This document shows, one piece after another, positions 10,501 to 18,606 of a stretch of DNA of 64,000 nt (position 1 is the first letter of the stretch; the number at the start of each line of letters is the position of its first letter). The translations under genes and the position numbers were made by a program. Source of the DNA: Nitrospira sp. (lineage in GTDB: Bacteria > Nitrospirota > Nitrospiria > Nitrospirales > Nitrospiraceae). The notes beneath the pieces were generated by a model, which searched no databases, was not told the origin of the DNA, and saw nothing but the letters and a program-made list of their open reading frames with translations. Where the stretch lies: positions 62,001 to 126,000 of the forward strand of contig JACOEL010000001.1 of NCBI GenBank assembly GCA_024998625.1. The letters are read 5' to 3'.

Positions 10501-10999
10501 GGCGGCTGAACATCTGATAGGCCGATTCGTCTTTGGCCGCGGAGGGGAGCCCGGCGAGCACATTCCAATGGCCGGAGCGATTGCGGATCAGCGTGACGGT
10601 CGGCTCGTCGAGAAAGATGCGTTTGGCCACGACCTGTCTCTTCAGCAGCGGCAAGAGGCGTAGGACGATGTCGATTTCTTTGGCCTGGAAGACGACGTGG
10701 GTCGGGTCGTCGTGACCGTACACGCCTACATTGGAGAGTTCGAGCCGGATGCTGGGCAGGACGACCAGCTTGATCCGATCGACCTCGATCTTACGCCGGA
10801 GACTGGTTTCGAGTTGCTGGAGGAAGAAATTCTTGATGACGTCGACGCCGAACAACTCGCGCGAATAGAGGAGAAGGAGCGCACCAACGACCACCAGGCC
10901 GAGCAACGAGAACACGACAACGCGCGGACGAACCCTCACTCCACCTCCACCAGGTAGGTCAAAATCTGAGTGTACTGGATGCATGAGAGGGAAATCCAT
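7526..10999 (-). CDS. AsmA-like envelope protein (1157 residues)
   Basis: A single N-terminal membrane helix (about 25-45) is followed by a long extracytoplasmic beta-rich region typical of AsmA/TamB-related proteins. It has the AsmA-like N-terminal segment (LRRKIEVDRIKL, LSNVGVYG) and a C-terminal AsmA_2-like part (GNYDMPTDQLDMIWAVSPFG). The last 20 residues are Pro/Thr/Ala-rich. Such proteins are thought to form hydrophobic grooves that move phospholipids between the membranes of Gram-negative cells. It is a single-gene unit, with 50 bp to the next gene. Its presence supports a cell with an outer membrane. Confidence 0.85.
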   Translation of the reverse strand: MDFPLMHPVHSDFDLPGGGGVRVRPRVVVFSLLGLVVVGALLLLYSRELFGVDVIKNFFLQQLETSLRRKIEVDRIKLVVLPSIRLELSNVGVYGHDDPTHVVFQAKEIDIVLRLLPLLKRQVVAKRIFLDEPTVTLIRNRSGHWNVLAGLPSAAKDESAYQMFSRLLQIREATIQQGHITITDEARPDGVRTTKLEAVEMALKVYPGKAQGDLHISASLPAEAAPSSFSLTGTIGLSESSSSLAAEEPYSVHPAFQFDGEIETTNLRLREAADFFGPRPIPAQLQGGANLQSRIRVAPGVAGYDVVLTEIAANVDELAVTGKANLSGLLTSQPTFSITFASPTIDLKTLFARMPAQWIHPQLPGIVEQRQLGGTVEIVSATLTGATAPSPQLSLTGDFRIEKGTALIGNDRVPTQDLSATISVEPGRIRVGKVTGSYGTLQMTDGKAVVSFLEEGPWMELDISGNMTAADLVKFLTKTIRADRLTSLLAQSREIEGQTHPTFRLVGPLDKPEGITFAGGEVLAEQVSLLNPSLPQRLTAMQGRILFSQTGGAQFDQVTANVGETQLQFNGMISGGTPSVFQDFVIRARGSAAQLRQMVSAGTFPDDLLYGMVNAKVQLSGASGAPHLRGEIGLNDAKLVLPMVGEKPFGSPASLELDADVTRGVGLVISRMELVVPPLRLPVKGHITLGDQFSIDASLASGTVSLSSLPEWIYRSGFEAGNLEVSMDVKGTDAEWRNWRTGGWLALTNGLMSVKGVDGQVEDMYLRLKFSKNIADIKQLSFRIKDSDVSLSGALKNWTTKPVIAVKIESAQMDLDLLIPKGHRSPIREFLETLASTSQVSATATIEKGLYKHLRLGGLSGRLTIQDGMLDLDRVVAQSGTGHVAGRMVVRLPKEQPAETETSLRMTGIPAESLLPLLGAQDQPVTGEMKLTGVIRGHGRNPHGVLPTLNGKVELVLQDGRILKTEKRAIWKILSILNLPAVLQGKVDLEKEGLQYNRASTTLTIQNGLVKTQNIVLDSPVLKISAVGNYDMPTDQLDMIWAVSPFGSYSQFLKSIPLFGRLVAGDRKGLATALFQVKGSIDDPDVTYLPMKSFTTGLTGVAQLAFDLLKNTVMLPIDILSPQEEKDPMFDASLEIQTPPSTTPPVETPATPAPATP

Positions 11000-11018
11000 A
11001 CGGCAGAGGCGCGAGGGG

Positions 11019-11075
11019 GCGTCAAACGTGAGATGTCAAACGTGAAATGGGAGACAGCAGGCGTGAAGCGTATCT
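11019..11075. repeat. GTGAAACG-type micro-repeat
   Basis: Imperfect copies of a 7-8 base unit (CAAACGTGA, CAAACGTGAAA, GCGTGAAGCG) lie in the divergent space between the AsmA-like gene and the MFS gene. The same units recur at 6243-6276, 29572-29612, 33925-34052 and 48482-48570, always between genes. Confidence 0.6.
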
Positions 11076-11096
11076 CGTTCGGGATCGCAAATAACT

Positions 11097-11126
11097 TTCG
11101 TCGGCTGGCGCGTGCCGGTCTATAAT
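11097..11126 (+). promoter_or_regulatory. Candidate sigma-70 promoter of the MFS gene
   Basis: A perfect -10 box TATAAT at 11121-11126 has a weak -35 (TTCGTC at 11097-11102) 18 bases upstream. It lies 39 bases ahead of the GTG start of the transporter. The -35 match is poor, so the start point is uncertain. Confidence 0.45.
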
Positions 11127-11165
11127 GCCTCGCTTTGGGGCGGGTGAGTAAAATCCGGGGGACGA

Positions 11166-12410
11166 GTGGAAGCAGGCAGAGCGACGATACAACCGCGATG
11201 GGGCATTCTCGGCCTCCTGTTCGCGATCAGCGCCGTGACCTACATGGATCGGGTCAACATCTCCGTGACGGCGCGACAGATGATGCCGGCGTACGGCCTC
11301 ACCGATCAGGACATGGGCTACATCTTCTCCGCCTTCGTGTTCGGCTACGCGCTCTGCCAGATTCCAGGTGGCTGGCTGGGCGATCGCTGGGGCGCCCGTA
11401 TCGTGCTGGCCGCTGCGCTGGTCTGGTGGTCGTTCTTCACGGGCTTGACGGCGGTGGCCGCAACGCTGCCGTTGGCCGCCATGGTCGGGACGGTCGGGGC
11501 GCTCATCGTCGTACGCTTCCTCCTCGGTGTTGGTGAGGCGGTCGCCCTGCCGAATTTCAATCGAGCTGTCGCCGATTGGATTCCCCCGGCGCAACGTGGA
11601 CTCGGTATCGGCATTGCCATCGGCGGTATCGGCATCGGTGCCGCGATCACCCCTCCCCTCGCCTCCTGGGTCATGGTGAATTATCACTGGCAGTCGGTCT
11701 TCTACCTCTCCGCCTTGATCGGTCTGCTGGTGGCCCTGTTGTGGGTGCTCTGCTCCCGAGAGCAGAAGGCGGCGGATGGCGCGGCGTCCGTACAACCGCG
11801 CGTGGTCGTCCCCTGGCGGCAATTCGCCGCTTCCTCATCCCTGCGCTGGCTGGTGTTGAGTTACGCCTGCCTGGGGTACGTCGCCTACATTTATATGTCC
11901 TGGTTTTATCTCTACCTGGTAAATGTGCGCGGGATCGATCTGTTGCGTGGCGGCTGGCTTGCGGCTGCACCCTTTGTGGCGATCCTCGTCTTCTGCCCGC
12001 TCGGAGGATGGACGACGGATCGCCTCGTCTCGCCTCTCGGTCTGACGAAGGCCCGTATGATCGTGGGCATGATCGGCATGGGGTTGGCCGGTGGACTGAT
12101 CGCCGTCGGCGCCTGGGCCGACTCACAGGCCGTGACCATCGCCTCTCTCTCGCTGGGAGCCGGCTGGTTGTATTTCACCGTCGGCGCCTACTGGAGCGTG
12201 ACGACCGATCTCTCAAAGACGCATGCGGGCACCCTGTCGGGCGTGATGAATATGGGCGCGAATGTGGGCGGCGTCATTTCTCCGAGCCTTACGCCCTGGC
12301 TCGCCGACCACTGGGGCTGGACTGCGTCGCTGTTGGTCGCTGCACTCATCGCCATCTGCGGCGGTGTCATGTGGATGAAGATCGATGCGAGCGAGGGGGT
12401 GGACAGGTAG
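11166..12410 (+). CDS. MFS transporter, anion:cation symporter type
   Basis: 414 residues with about twelve hydrophobic segments. The first loop has the signature TYMDRVNISV and the 2-3 loop has GGWLGDRWGAR, as in the ACS family (hexuronate, glucarate, phthalate, inorganic phosphate symporters). The substrate cannot be fixed. The start is GTG at 11166. It is one of the few plus-strand genes in the first 28 kb. Its last ~130 bases are repeated in decayed form at 13337-13498 and 14308-14471, which marks this 3' end as a rearrangement hot spot. Confidence 0.88.
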   Translation: MEAGRATIQPRWGILGLLFAISAVTYMDRVNISVTARQMMPAYGLTDQDMGYIFSAFVFGYALCQIPGGWLGDRWGARIVLAAALVWWSFFTGLTAVAATLPLAAMVGTVGALIVVRFLLGVGEAVALPNFNRAVADWIPPAQRGLGIGIAIGGIGIGAAITPPLASWVMVNYHWQSVFYLSALIGLLVALLWVLCSREQKAADGAASVQPRVVVPWRQFAASSSLRWLVLSYACLGYVAYIYMSWFYLYLVNVRGIDLLRGGWLAAAPFVAILVFCPLGGWTTDRLVSPLGLTKARMIVGMIGMGLAGGLIAVGAWADSQAVTIASLSLGAGWLYFTVGAYWSVTTDLSKTHAGTLSGVMNMGANVGGVISPSLTPWLADHWGWTASLLVAALIAICGGVMWMKIDASEGVDR

Positions 12411-12520
12411 CAGAACCAGTTGGTTTTGCTAAAGAGGCTTTAGTAGAACCTCAGATTACGGGGCTTTGCCGCGGGGGCATGCCTTAGTTTGCCGTGGTGG
12501 AATGAACCGATGTCACGCTG

Positions 12521-12889
12521 TCATGAAGGTTCAGGATGGGAAGGTGCGGGACGAACACGGATGCGGCCAGGCTCAATCGTAACAATGGCTCCGGCCTGTA
12601 GTTCGAGCCCGTACCGTGCGAGAACCATTAAGCAGAATCTTGCCTGCTGGACGGCAGGTAAGATCGCGAGTCGAATAACTCCTGCATGCGCCTGTCCGCG
12701 GACCACAGCGAGTTCACCAAAATCTTTGTCCAGCGTGATGAGAATTCGACCTTCGTGATGAGCCAAGGCCATGATCTCGTCATCGCCGGGATCCATTGGC
12801 CAGTCCCCGGCCCAGACGACATCGTGCCCTGCGGATTGTAGTGGGCCGACGGCCCCACCCCAAATGCAGGTATCGAGAAGAAGTTTCAC
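12521..12889 (-). CDS. DUF5615 PIN-like toxin candidate
   Basis: 122 residues. It starts MKLLLDTCIW, with acidic residues in a PIN-like arrangement (D6, DPGDDEIMALA, TLDKDFGEL), as in the DUF5615/Mut7-C-like family. Members are paired with DUF433 proteins and are thought to be RNase toxins. Its ATG overlaps the stop of the upstream DUF433 gene by four bases (ATGA), so the two are translationally coupled. RNase activity is inferred from the family. The pair sits between the true MFS 3' end and its first decayed copy. Confidence 0.82.
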   Translation of the reverse strand: MKLLLDTCIWGGAVGPLQSAGHDVVWAGDWPMDPGDDEIMALAHHEGRILITLDKDFGELAVVRGQAHAGVIRLAILPAVQQARFCLMVLARYGLELQAGAIVTIEPGRIRVRPAPSHPEPS

Positions 12890-13137
12890 GAAGCCGATTC
12901 GAGAGGCAGTGGCTCGATCCGCTCATGGCCCACAAGTCGATGGGCATAGGCAAGGCAGGCTTGGATATCTGCCGGCTCCAGCCACGGATAGCCATGAAGA
13001 ATGGTTTCTGGCGTGTCACCGGCGGCCAGCATCCCCAGCACGTGTTCGACGGCCAGCCGCCGACCTCGAACGATAGGCTTGCCGGAAAAAATCTTCGGAT
13101 TCACCGTGATACGTTTGAGGAGCAGTTGTTCATCCAT
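12886..13137 (-). CDS. DUF433 antitoxin candidate
   Basis: 83 residues of the DUF433 family: RITVNPKIFSGKPIVRGRRL at the start, then a helix-turn-helix-like stretch EHVLGMLAAGDTPETILHGY and WLEPADIQACLAYA. DUF433 proteins are predicted DNA-binding antitoxins, encoded ahead of DUF5615 PIN-like proteins, as here with an ATGA overlap. It probably represses its own promoter, but no clear operator was recognised. Confidence 0.85.
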   Translation of the reverse strand: MDEQLLLKRITVNPKIFSGKPIVRGRRLAVEHVLGMLAAGDTPETILHGYPWLEPADIQACLAYAHRLVGHERIEPLPLESAS

Positions 13138-13189
13138 GGCAGACCTCGTTTGTCCACATGATAGCGTACTTGGATAGAGAAGAAAACAG

Positions 13190-13327
13190 ATGGTCCGAGG
13201 TAAGTCCGGGCAAGTTGTGCTGGATCAAATCCGGACGGTGTACAAAAGTCGTTTGGTTGTAGGAACGATCACTGACGTGACACGCGCACAGGTCCTCACT
13301 CTGCTCGCCGAACTCTTTGCCCCGTAA
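13190..13327 (+). pseudogene. C-terminal fragment of a MazF/PemK-type toxin
   Basis: An open frame of 45 codons with an internal ATG and TAA at 13325. Its sequence QVVLDQIRTVYKSRL is the conserved C-terminal strand-helix of MazF/PemK toxins (LDQIRTVDKxRL in family members), followed by a short helix ending LLAELFAP. The first two thirds of a MazF are missing. The stop lies ten bases ahead of the first decayed MFS tail copy, so this fragment probably arrived or was cut during the same rearrangements. Confidence 0.65.
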
Positions 13328-13336
13328 CCCTTCGAC

Positions 13337-13498
13337 GGTCCCATTTCTCCCAGCCTCACGCCCTGGCTCGCCGACCACTGGGGTTGGACGGCTTCGCTAC
13401 TGATGGCCGCGCTCATCGCCTTCTGCGGCGGCGTGATGTGGATGAAGATCGATGCGAGCGAGGGGGTGAAGGAGTGGAGCCGTAGTGTGAATTCTTGA
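13337..13498 (+). pseudogene. Decayed second copy of the MFS transporter 3' end
   Basis: Translates in one frame to about 45 residues matching the last 43 residues of the MFS protein at 11166-12410 (PSLTPWLADHWGWTASLL), then a new tail ending at TGA 13496. By hand alignment about 87 percent of bases match over 132 positions. Most differences fall at third codon positions, so the copy derives from a related functional gene rather than from a recent local duplication. No 5' part of the gene is present. Confidence 0.85.
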
Positions 13499-13529
13499 CC
13501 GAGCGCAATTACATAGGCGTTCGGTGGGG

Positions 13530-14009
13530 TCATTGAGATTCCTGACGGACCCTCGCGGCCATCGATGCGACGCGTGCGACGTCAAGACTCATGACGATGT
13601 CAACTGAGTCCAACGTTTCGATCGGAAACCACTCCGCCTCCAACGCATCACCGGCCGCCTGCGGGACGCCTGAAATCCACTCGCATAATACGGCGATCAA
13701 CACATAGTGGGTGACCAACTGTCCACTCGCGTTCCGATGGAAGGCGTCGACCGCCGTGAACACGTGCAGCGGGCGCACGACGAGGCCGGTCTCTTCCGCC
13801 ACCTCCCGTGCAGCGGCAGCCTGGATCGGTTCACCCGGCTCGATCTTGCCACCGGGAAAGCCCCACTTCCCCGCGTCCGGCTGATTCGCGCGGCGGACAA
13901 GTAGAACCTCGCCGCCTCGCAGCACCACGCCGATCGCCGCCGCAACCGGCGTGACGGTCATGGCCGGCAGCGAGCCTTTCTGCGCCTTCGTCTTGCCATG
14001 GTGACTCAT
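13530..14009 (-). CDS. NUDIX hydrolase
   Basis: 159 residues from the ATG at 14009, which has GGAGGA upstream; the open frame reaches 14159, but that extension has no family resemblance. A complete NUDIX box is present: GGKIEPGE, seven residues, REVAEETGLV. The enzyme would split a nucleoside diphosphate linked to another group, using Mg2+. The short form with GWGFPGGK-like context resembles ADP-ribose pyrophosphatase or MutT-like housecleaning enzymes; the substrate cannot be told. It is bracketed by two decayed MFS 3' copies. Confidence 0.9.
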   Translation of the reverse strand: MSHHGKTKAQKGSLPAMTVTPVAAAIGVVLRGGEVLLVRRANQPDAGKWGFPGGKIEPGEPIQAAAAREVAEETGLVVRPLHVFTAVDAFHRNASGQLVTHYVLIAVLCEWISGVPQAAGDALEAEWFPIETLDSVDIVMSLDVARVASMAARVRQESQ

Positions 14010-14307
14010 GTGAGGATTCCTCCAATCCGACGTGTATGAGGCCTCGGAGTCTGGATGTCGAAACCGGGTCGCGTCCTTGTCGCATCCTTGCCGGGCACGC
14101 ATCTGCCTTACTCCGGTGGGAATCGAAGTTGGGCAGCCGCAAAGTACAAGCGGCAACAATCAGGCTAGGCAGTCTGCCTCACACTGTCAAGCAGGCCCAC
14201 AGGGGATGCCCACCCACCGGCGCCGGTCTTCGAAGCGGCAGCGATGGCGTGAGTGACGGAAAGACGCTGCGCGATTGACCGGACTCTCGAAGACCCAGGC
14301 GAATAGG

Positions 14308-14471
14308 TTGTCGGCGTGATGAATATGTCGCGAATCAAGGCGGGACCATCTCTCCGAGCCTCACCCTGGCTAGCCGATCTCTGAGGGATGGCGACCTCGT
14401 TGCTGGTGGCTGCGTTCATTCCCTTCGGAGGAGTGAGGTGGGTGAAGATCGATGTGAGGGTGAGGGGTTGA
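14308..14471 (+). pseudogene. Third, more decayed copy of the MFS transporter 3' end
   Basis: Bases 14308-14471 still align with the MFS 3' end (GGCGTGATGAATATG, TCTCCGAGCC, GTGAAGATCGATG). Frame-shifting deletions and stops mean it no longer codes. It begins further 5' in the gene than the copy at 13337 and ends at the start of the YgjP/hsdR block. The remainder of 14010-14515 holds nothing else recognisable. Confidence 0.75.
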
Positions 14472-14515
14472 GGAAGTGAGAGGGGAAATGGTGCGCCTCG
14501 GCACAACCAGAGGCC

Positions 14516-15253
14516 TCAATCGTGGAACGGGCTATGTTCTGCGACCCCCCAACTCTCGTGACGAACAGGCAGGCGATTGAGTGCCTCGCGGTAGAACTGC
14601 CATTTCGGCATAAAGCGGTTCATCAACGCGATAAACCGGCGAGTGTGCGTCGGCTCAAGGAGATGCGCCATCTCATGCACCACGATGTATTCAAGACATT
14701 CCGGCGGCTTCTTCGCCAACTCTGTATTCAGGCGAATATGCCGTGCCGTGGGATTGCAACTCCCCCACTTCGTCCGCATCCGTTGCACAAAGAAGCGATT
14801 GACCGTGACCTTCAGCAATGGTTGCCACTTGGCAAGCAAGGGGCACACCGCGTTCTTGAGTTGCTCGCGATACCATCCCTCAAGTAACTCCTGCTTCCTC
14901 TCTTCGCTTGTTCCGGGACGCATGCGCAGGAGAATGTGGCGATGCCGCAGTTCAATAGACGGGGCATCATCCCCTTCCCGAACGGTGAGCAAATAGCGCC
15001 GTCCCCAGAGGTAATGGCTCTCGCGGTTGAGGTACTCACGCGGGGTTTCACGTTCCTGATCGCGCAATTTCTTCTGCTGCCGCTTGATCCACTCGAGTTT
15101 GGAAATGGCGAAGACGCGGATTGTATCGAGGCTCATGCGCGCCGGCGCAGCAATTCGCACTCGACCGTTCGGGGGATAAACGCTGAGATGGACGTTCTTA
15201 ATGTCCTTCAGCACCACATCTACAGCGATATTGCCAAGCTGAACCTGCGCCAT
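14516..15253 (-). CDS. YgjP-like (DUF45/SprT-type) zinc metallopeptidase
   Basis: 245 residues. Zinc ligands H193 and H197 in HEMAH and H203 six residues on, plus the family signature TKWGSC at 162-166. The N-terminal 80 residues are the beta-strand domain of YgjP/WLM-like proteins. It starts two bases after the hsdR stop, so it is translated with the restriction subunit. YgjP-like proteins are often found beside type I restriction genes; the role there is not established. Proteolytic control of restriction is a possibility, as ClpXP does for EcoKI, but this is speculation. Confidence 0.87.
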   Translation of the reverse strand: MAQVQLGNIAVDVVLKDIKNVHLSVYPPNGRVRIAAPARMSLDTIRVFAISKLEWIKRQQKKLRDQERETPREYLNRESHYLWGRRYLLTVREGDDAPSIELRHRHILLRMRPGTSEERKQELLEGWYREQLKNAVCPLLAKWQPLLKVTVNRFFVQRMRTKWGSCNPTARHIRLNTELAKKPPECLEYIVVHEMAHLLEPTHTRRFIALMNRFMPKWQFYREALNRLPVRHESWGVAEHSPFHD

Positions 15254-15255
15254 CG

Positions 15256-18200
15256 TCAGTATTCTCTCTGCGCTTTGACGATGAGAAAGATGCGCTCGAC
15301 TTCAGCCTCATCACGCAACAGGTCATACAGCGCTCTCTTGATCACTTGCTCGCGTGTCTGAACTCCGCGCCAGCCATCGGGGCGAACTTTTCGAACCGCT
15401 TCATCGATCTTCAGCGCCAACTGCAATGTCGGATCATGGGCTGTCTTGTAGTCCGCCTGCGTTTCTGCCGCGCGATCAGCCTCCGAGGACGATCCTTGCG
15501 CCTGCTTGAGGTTGTTGTACAGAGCCCGCAAGGCAGGGCTCTTTTTAAGCGGCTCAGGCGTGTCCTCGGCTTGCCCGGCTTCCACCTGTCTGGCCAGTTC
15601 GGCGATGCGTTTCAGGTACTGCTCATACTCGATGGCCTTCGCCTTGCGAGCGGCGATGATCTCGTCCAGCAGTGCCGACATGGTTTCGTAATAGGCGGGA
15701 TCGTTCAGATGTTCCTTGATGATCTTGCGGCGGACGTTGTTCTCGATGGTCTCGGCAATCGCATCCTTGTTGCCCCTCAATCCGCCGAGCTGCGCGGCGA
15801 TGGCATTCCCGATCCCGGTTTTCACGATCAGGTCCAGCAACGGCATGTCATCGAAGGGCGAAATCTTTCTCGGCTCATCCGCCTCGATATAGGTATCGAG
15901 CAGGTGGCGCATATCGGCTTCATAGGCTTTGAGATCAAGGCTCTCTCCGCTGGCTTTACGAACAATCTCACGGATGTTGAGCGATTCTTCCACTTGTTTC
16001 TTAATGCGGCTGATGTCTGTCGCGTTGTAACCTGCTTGATCCAGCTCATCGGCGATATTGGCATAGGCGCGCACCAGTCCAACCGTGGCCTTGTAGAGGG
16101 CGACCCGCCGGGGCTCGCGTTCTTGAAGATCGGCCGGGATCTCCGTGTTCCCGCAGAAATAGTGGATGTGTTCCAGCTCTCCTTTCGGCGGTTCCACAGG
16201 CTCACACAAAAGGTCGAGCGTCTCCAGGGCATGGTCAAGCCGTTCCCTGCCTTTTTTCAGCCGGTCTTGCAGCAGCACCTCAGGGGTCACTCCCCCGGCA
16301 CTGTGATCCAGTTCTGAGCTGTAGACTTGCAGCGCGCCGGTGCCTTTTTCATTGACCAGCTTCTTGAACAGATCCTTGTAGTCCACGATGTAGCCGAAGT
16401 CCTTGTCTTCGCCGTCGAGCCGATTCGTCCGGCAGATGGCTTGGAACAGGCCGTGGTCCTGCATCGATTTGTCGATGTAGAGATAGGTACATGGCGGCGC
16501 ATCGAAGCCGGTGAGCAACTTGTCCACCACGACCAAGAGTTTCATGTTTGCCGGTTCCTTCGTGAAGAGGGCCTTGGCCCACTCCTCATAGGTTTCCGTT
16601 TTGGTCATGCCTGGCTTGGCGTCGATGTCCTTCAGTAGCTCAGTGTAGGTGTTGTAGATGAACTGCTTGTCGGTTTCCGTGTTCGCGCCGACTTCTTCCT
16701 TGGTCACATCCTTGGTCTGCGGATTATAGGACGTCACCACCGCACACCTGCCCTTGAAGGGTGTCTTTTGGAAAAGCCCGTAGTACTTGGTCGCCTCGTA
16801 GATACTCGACGCCACAAGAATGGCATTTCCCCGCTCGCTGGATAGGCGTGGCTTCACGCCGAAGTCGAAAACGATATCGCTCACCACACGATCCATGCGG
16901 GACTTGGAACTCAGCACCTGCTGCATCGTCCCCCACTGCTTCTTGAGCTCGTCTTTCTGCCAGTCGTTCAGGCCCTTGGTCTTGGCCTCAAACCAGGCGT
17001 CGATCTTCTCTTGTGAGCCCAGGTGCTGGTCGATATCCCGCGCTTCATAGACCAGATCGAGCACCACGCCGTCCTCAACACCCTCGCTGAATTTATAGGT
17101 GTGAATATACCGGCCGAATACTTCGAAACTCGTGACTCGATCCTGTGCAAGCAAGGGCGTCCCGGTGAATCCAATGAAAACGGCATTCGGCATAAGGGCC
17201 TTCATCACCCGGTGAAGCTTGCCGCTCTGCGTGCGATGGCACTCGTCCACAAACACGAACACTTCGCCCACCGTCTGGCTAGGCTGGGCCTCCAGTTCCT
17301 TGATGAAGGCGTCGAAGTCATCCACGTCTTTGCGGGCGAACTTATGAACCAGTGAGCAGAGCAGGCGTGGCGTCGCCTGACCGAGCTGACTCATCAAGTC
17401 GCGACCGCTACTTGTTCGCGTAATCGACTCCCCGGATTCGGTGAAAACCCGTTCGATCTGTTTGTCCAGTTCATCGCGGTCGGTGACAATGGCCACGCGG
17501 GCGTGGGGATTGTTTTCGAGAATCCACTTGGCGAGCAGCACCATGACGATGCTCTTGCCGCTGCCCTGTGTGTGCCAGATGATGCCGCCTTTTCGCTGGC
17601 GCACAGAATCCTGGGCCGCCTTGATGCCGAAGTACTGGTGCACCCGTGGCAGTTTCTTCCTCCCGCTGTCGAACAGCACAAAGTCGTGCATCAGCTCGAT
17701 CAGGCGTTCCTTTGCGCACATCTTGAGCAGATACTTGTCCAGCTTGAAGCGGGTATTCTCCTGCTCGTCTTCTTTCCACCTGAGGAAATACTTCTCTTGC
17801 GTGTCGATAGTGCCGTATCGCAGACCTTCGGAGTCGTTGCCGGCAAAGATGAATTGCACGGTGCTGAAGAACCAGGCGTTGAATTCCGGCAATTGGTTGG
17901 AGAGGCTTTGGCGGATACCCTCACCGATGGACACGCGGCTGTTTTTGAGTTCGATGACGCCGACCGCGATGCCATTCACATACAGCACGAGATCAGGCCG
18001 CCGTTCGTGGTTGCCCTTGAGGGTGACTTCCTCCGCAATCGCGAAGTCGTTCCTCCCCGGCTCATGCCAGTTCATGAGGTGAACGGTTTCCGTGACCTTG
18101 CCCGCTTCGATCTTGACCGGCACGCCGTAGCGGAGGAGCTTATAGACGGCCTGGTTGTTCCCGTAGAGATTGCGGCTATGATTGTCTGCTTCGGTTTTCA

Positions 18201-18396
18201 GCAGATACAGCGCCCGGCTGATCTGTGCTTGGGTATAGCCGGACTTGGTCAGATGGACGGTTAACGCCCCTTCTTCAATGTTGCTGTTCCCCTCACGGTC
18301 AGTCCAATCGCCAAGATACCGGTAGCCCAGCTCGTCGCGAAACAGTGCAATCAAGCGGTCTTGCGCGGCGCGTTCAGGCTGGCCGATGGGAGTCAT
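15256..18396 (-). CDS. hsdR: Type I restriction enzyme R subunit
   Basis: 1046 residues. The N-terminal nuclease domain has D135 and E149-x-K151 (RPDLVLYV, GVIELKN). The SF2 motor has Walker A TQGSGKS at 276-282, motif II DECH at 384-387 and motif III FTGTPL. A helical C-terminal region ends at the YgjP gene. With HsdM and HsdS it would translocate and cut unmodified DNA. The frame is intact, whereas hsdM is frameshifted. Two decayed copies of its 5' end lie upstream at 18660-18793 and 19093-19233. Confidence 0.95.
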   Translation of the reverse strand: MTPIGQPERAAQDRLIALFRDELGYRYLGDWTDREGNSNIEEGALTVHLTKSGYTQAQISRALYLLKTEADNHSRNLYGNNQAVYKLLRYGVPVKIEAGKVTETVHLMNWHEPGRNDFAIAEEVTLKGNHERRPDLVLYVNGIAVGVIELKNSRVSIGEGIRQSLSNQLPEFNAWFFSTVQFIFAGNDSEGLRYGTIDTQEKYFLRWKEDEQENTRFKLDKYLLKMCAKERLIELMHDFVLFDSGRKKLPRVHQYFGIKAAQDSVRQRKGGIIWHTQGSGKSIVMVLLAKWILENNPHARVAIVTDRDELDKQIERVFTESGESITRTSSGRDLMSQLGQATPRLLCSLVHKFARKDVDDFDAFIKELEAQPSQTVGEVFVFVDECHRTQSGKLHRVMKALMPNAVFIGFTGTPLLAQDRVTSFEVFGRYIHTYKFSEGVEDGVVLDLVYEARDIDQHLGSQEKIDAWFEAKTKGLNDWQKDELKKQWGTMQQVLSSKSRMDRVVSDIVFDFGVKPRLSSERGNAILVASSIYEATKYYGLFQKTPFKGRCAVVTSYNPQTKDVTKEEVGANTETDKQFIYNTYTELLKDIDAKPGMTKTETYEEWAKALFTKEPANMKLLVVVDKLLTGFDAPPCTYLYIDKSMQDHGLFQAICRTNRLDGEDKDFGYIVDYKDLFKKLVNEKGTGALQVYSSELDHSAGGVTPEVLLQDRLKKGRERLDHALETLDLLCEPVEPPKGELEHIHYFCGNTEIPADLQEREPRRVALYKATVGLVRAYANIADELDQAGYNATDISRIKKQVEESLNIREIVRKASGESLDLKAYEADMRHLLDTYIEADEPRKISPFDDMPLLDLIVKTGIGNAIAAQLGGLRGNKDAIAETIENNVRRKIIKEHLNDPAYYETMSALLDEIIAARKAKAIEYEQYLKRIAELARQVEAGQAEDTPEPLKKSPALRALYNNLKQAQGSSSEADRAAETQADYKTAHDPTLQLALKIDEAVRKVRPDGWRGVQTREQVIKRALYDLLRDEAEVERIFLIVKAQREY

Positions 18397-18400
18397 GCGT

Positions 18401-18552
18401 TTACCCGTTGATCTCGTCCTGAAACGTCGTCAGAGTGGTCATGATCTCGTCGAATTCCGGGATGGCTTAAAAAGCAATTGATGGATGTCGACCTCGCCAA
18501 ACTCAGCCATGAAATCAACTTTGGTGAATGCCCACCCCCTCACCACGGCCAT
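18401..18552 (-). pseudogene. Small decayed reading frame upstream of hsdR
   Basis: From the ATG at 18552 a frame reads MAVVRGWAFTKVDF and on to HQLLFK. After a T-rich run near 18470 the sense continues in another frame as AIPEFDEIMTTLTTFQDEI and stops at 18401, just before the hsdR ATG. This looks like a ~50-residue peptide gene, or the tail of a larger gene, with one frameshift. No family is recognised and the reality of the product is uncertain. Confidence 0.3.
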
Positions 18553-18606
18553 ACACCATGAAAAGTACATTTTTTCAATTACTTGCATGGCTATATCGAT
18601 AAATAT

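Noticed and set aside
11022-11822. 266-codon minus-strand frame opposite the MFS gene
   Set aside because: Antisense to a clear transporter; it is rich in Arg, Gly and Asp and low in hydrophobic residues, as shadows of membrane proteins are.
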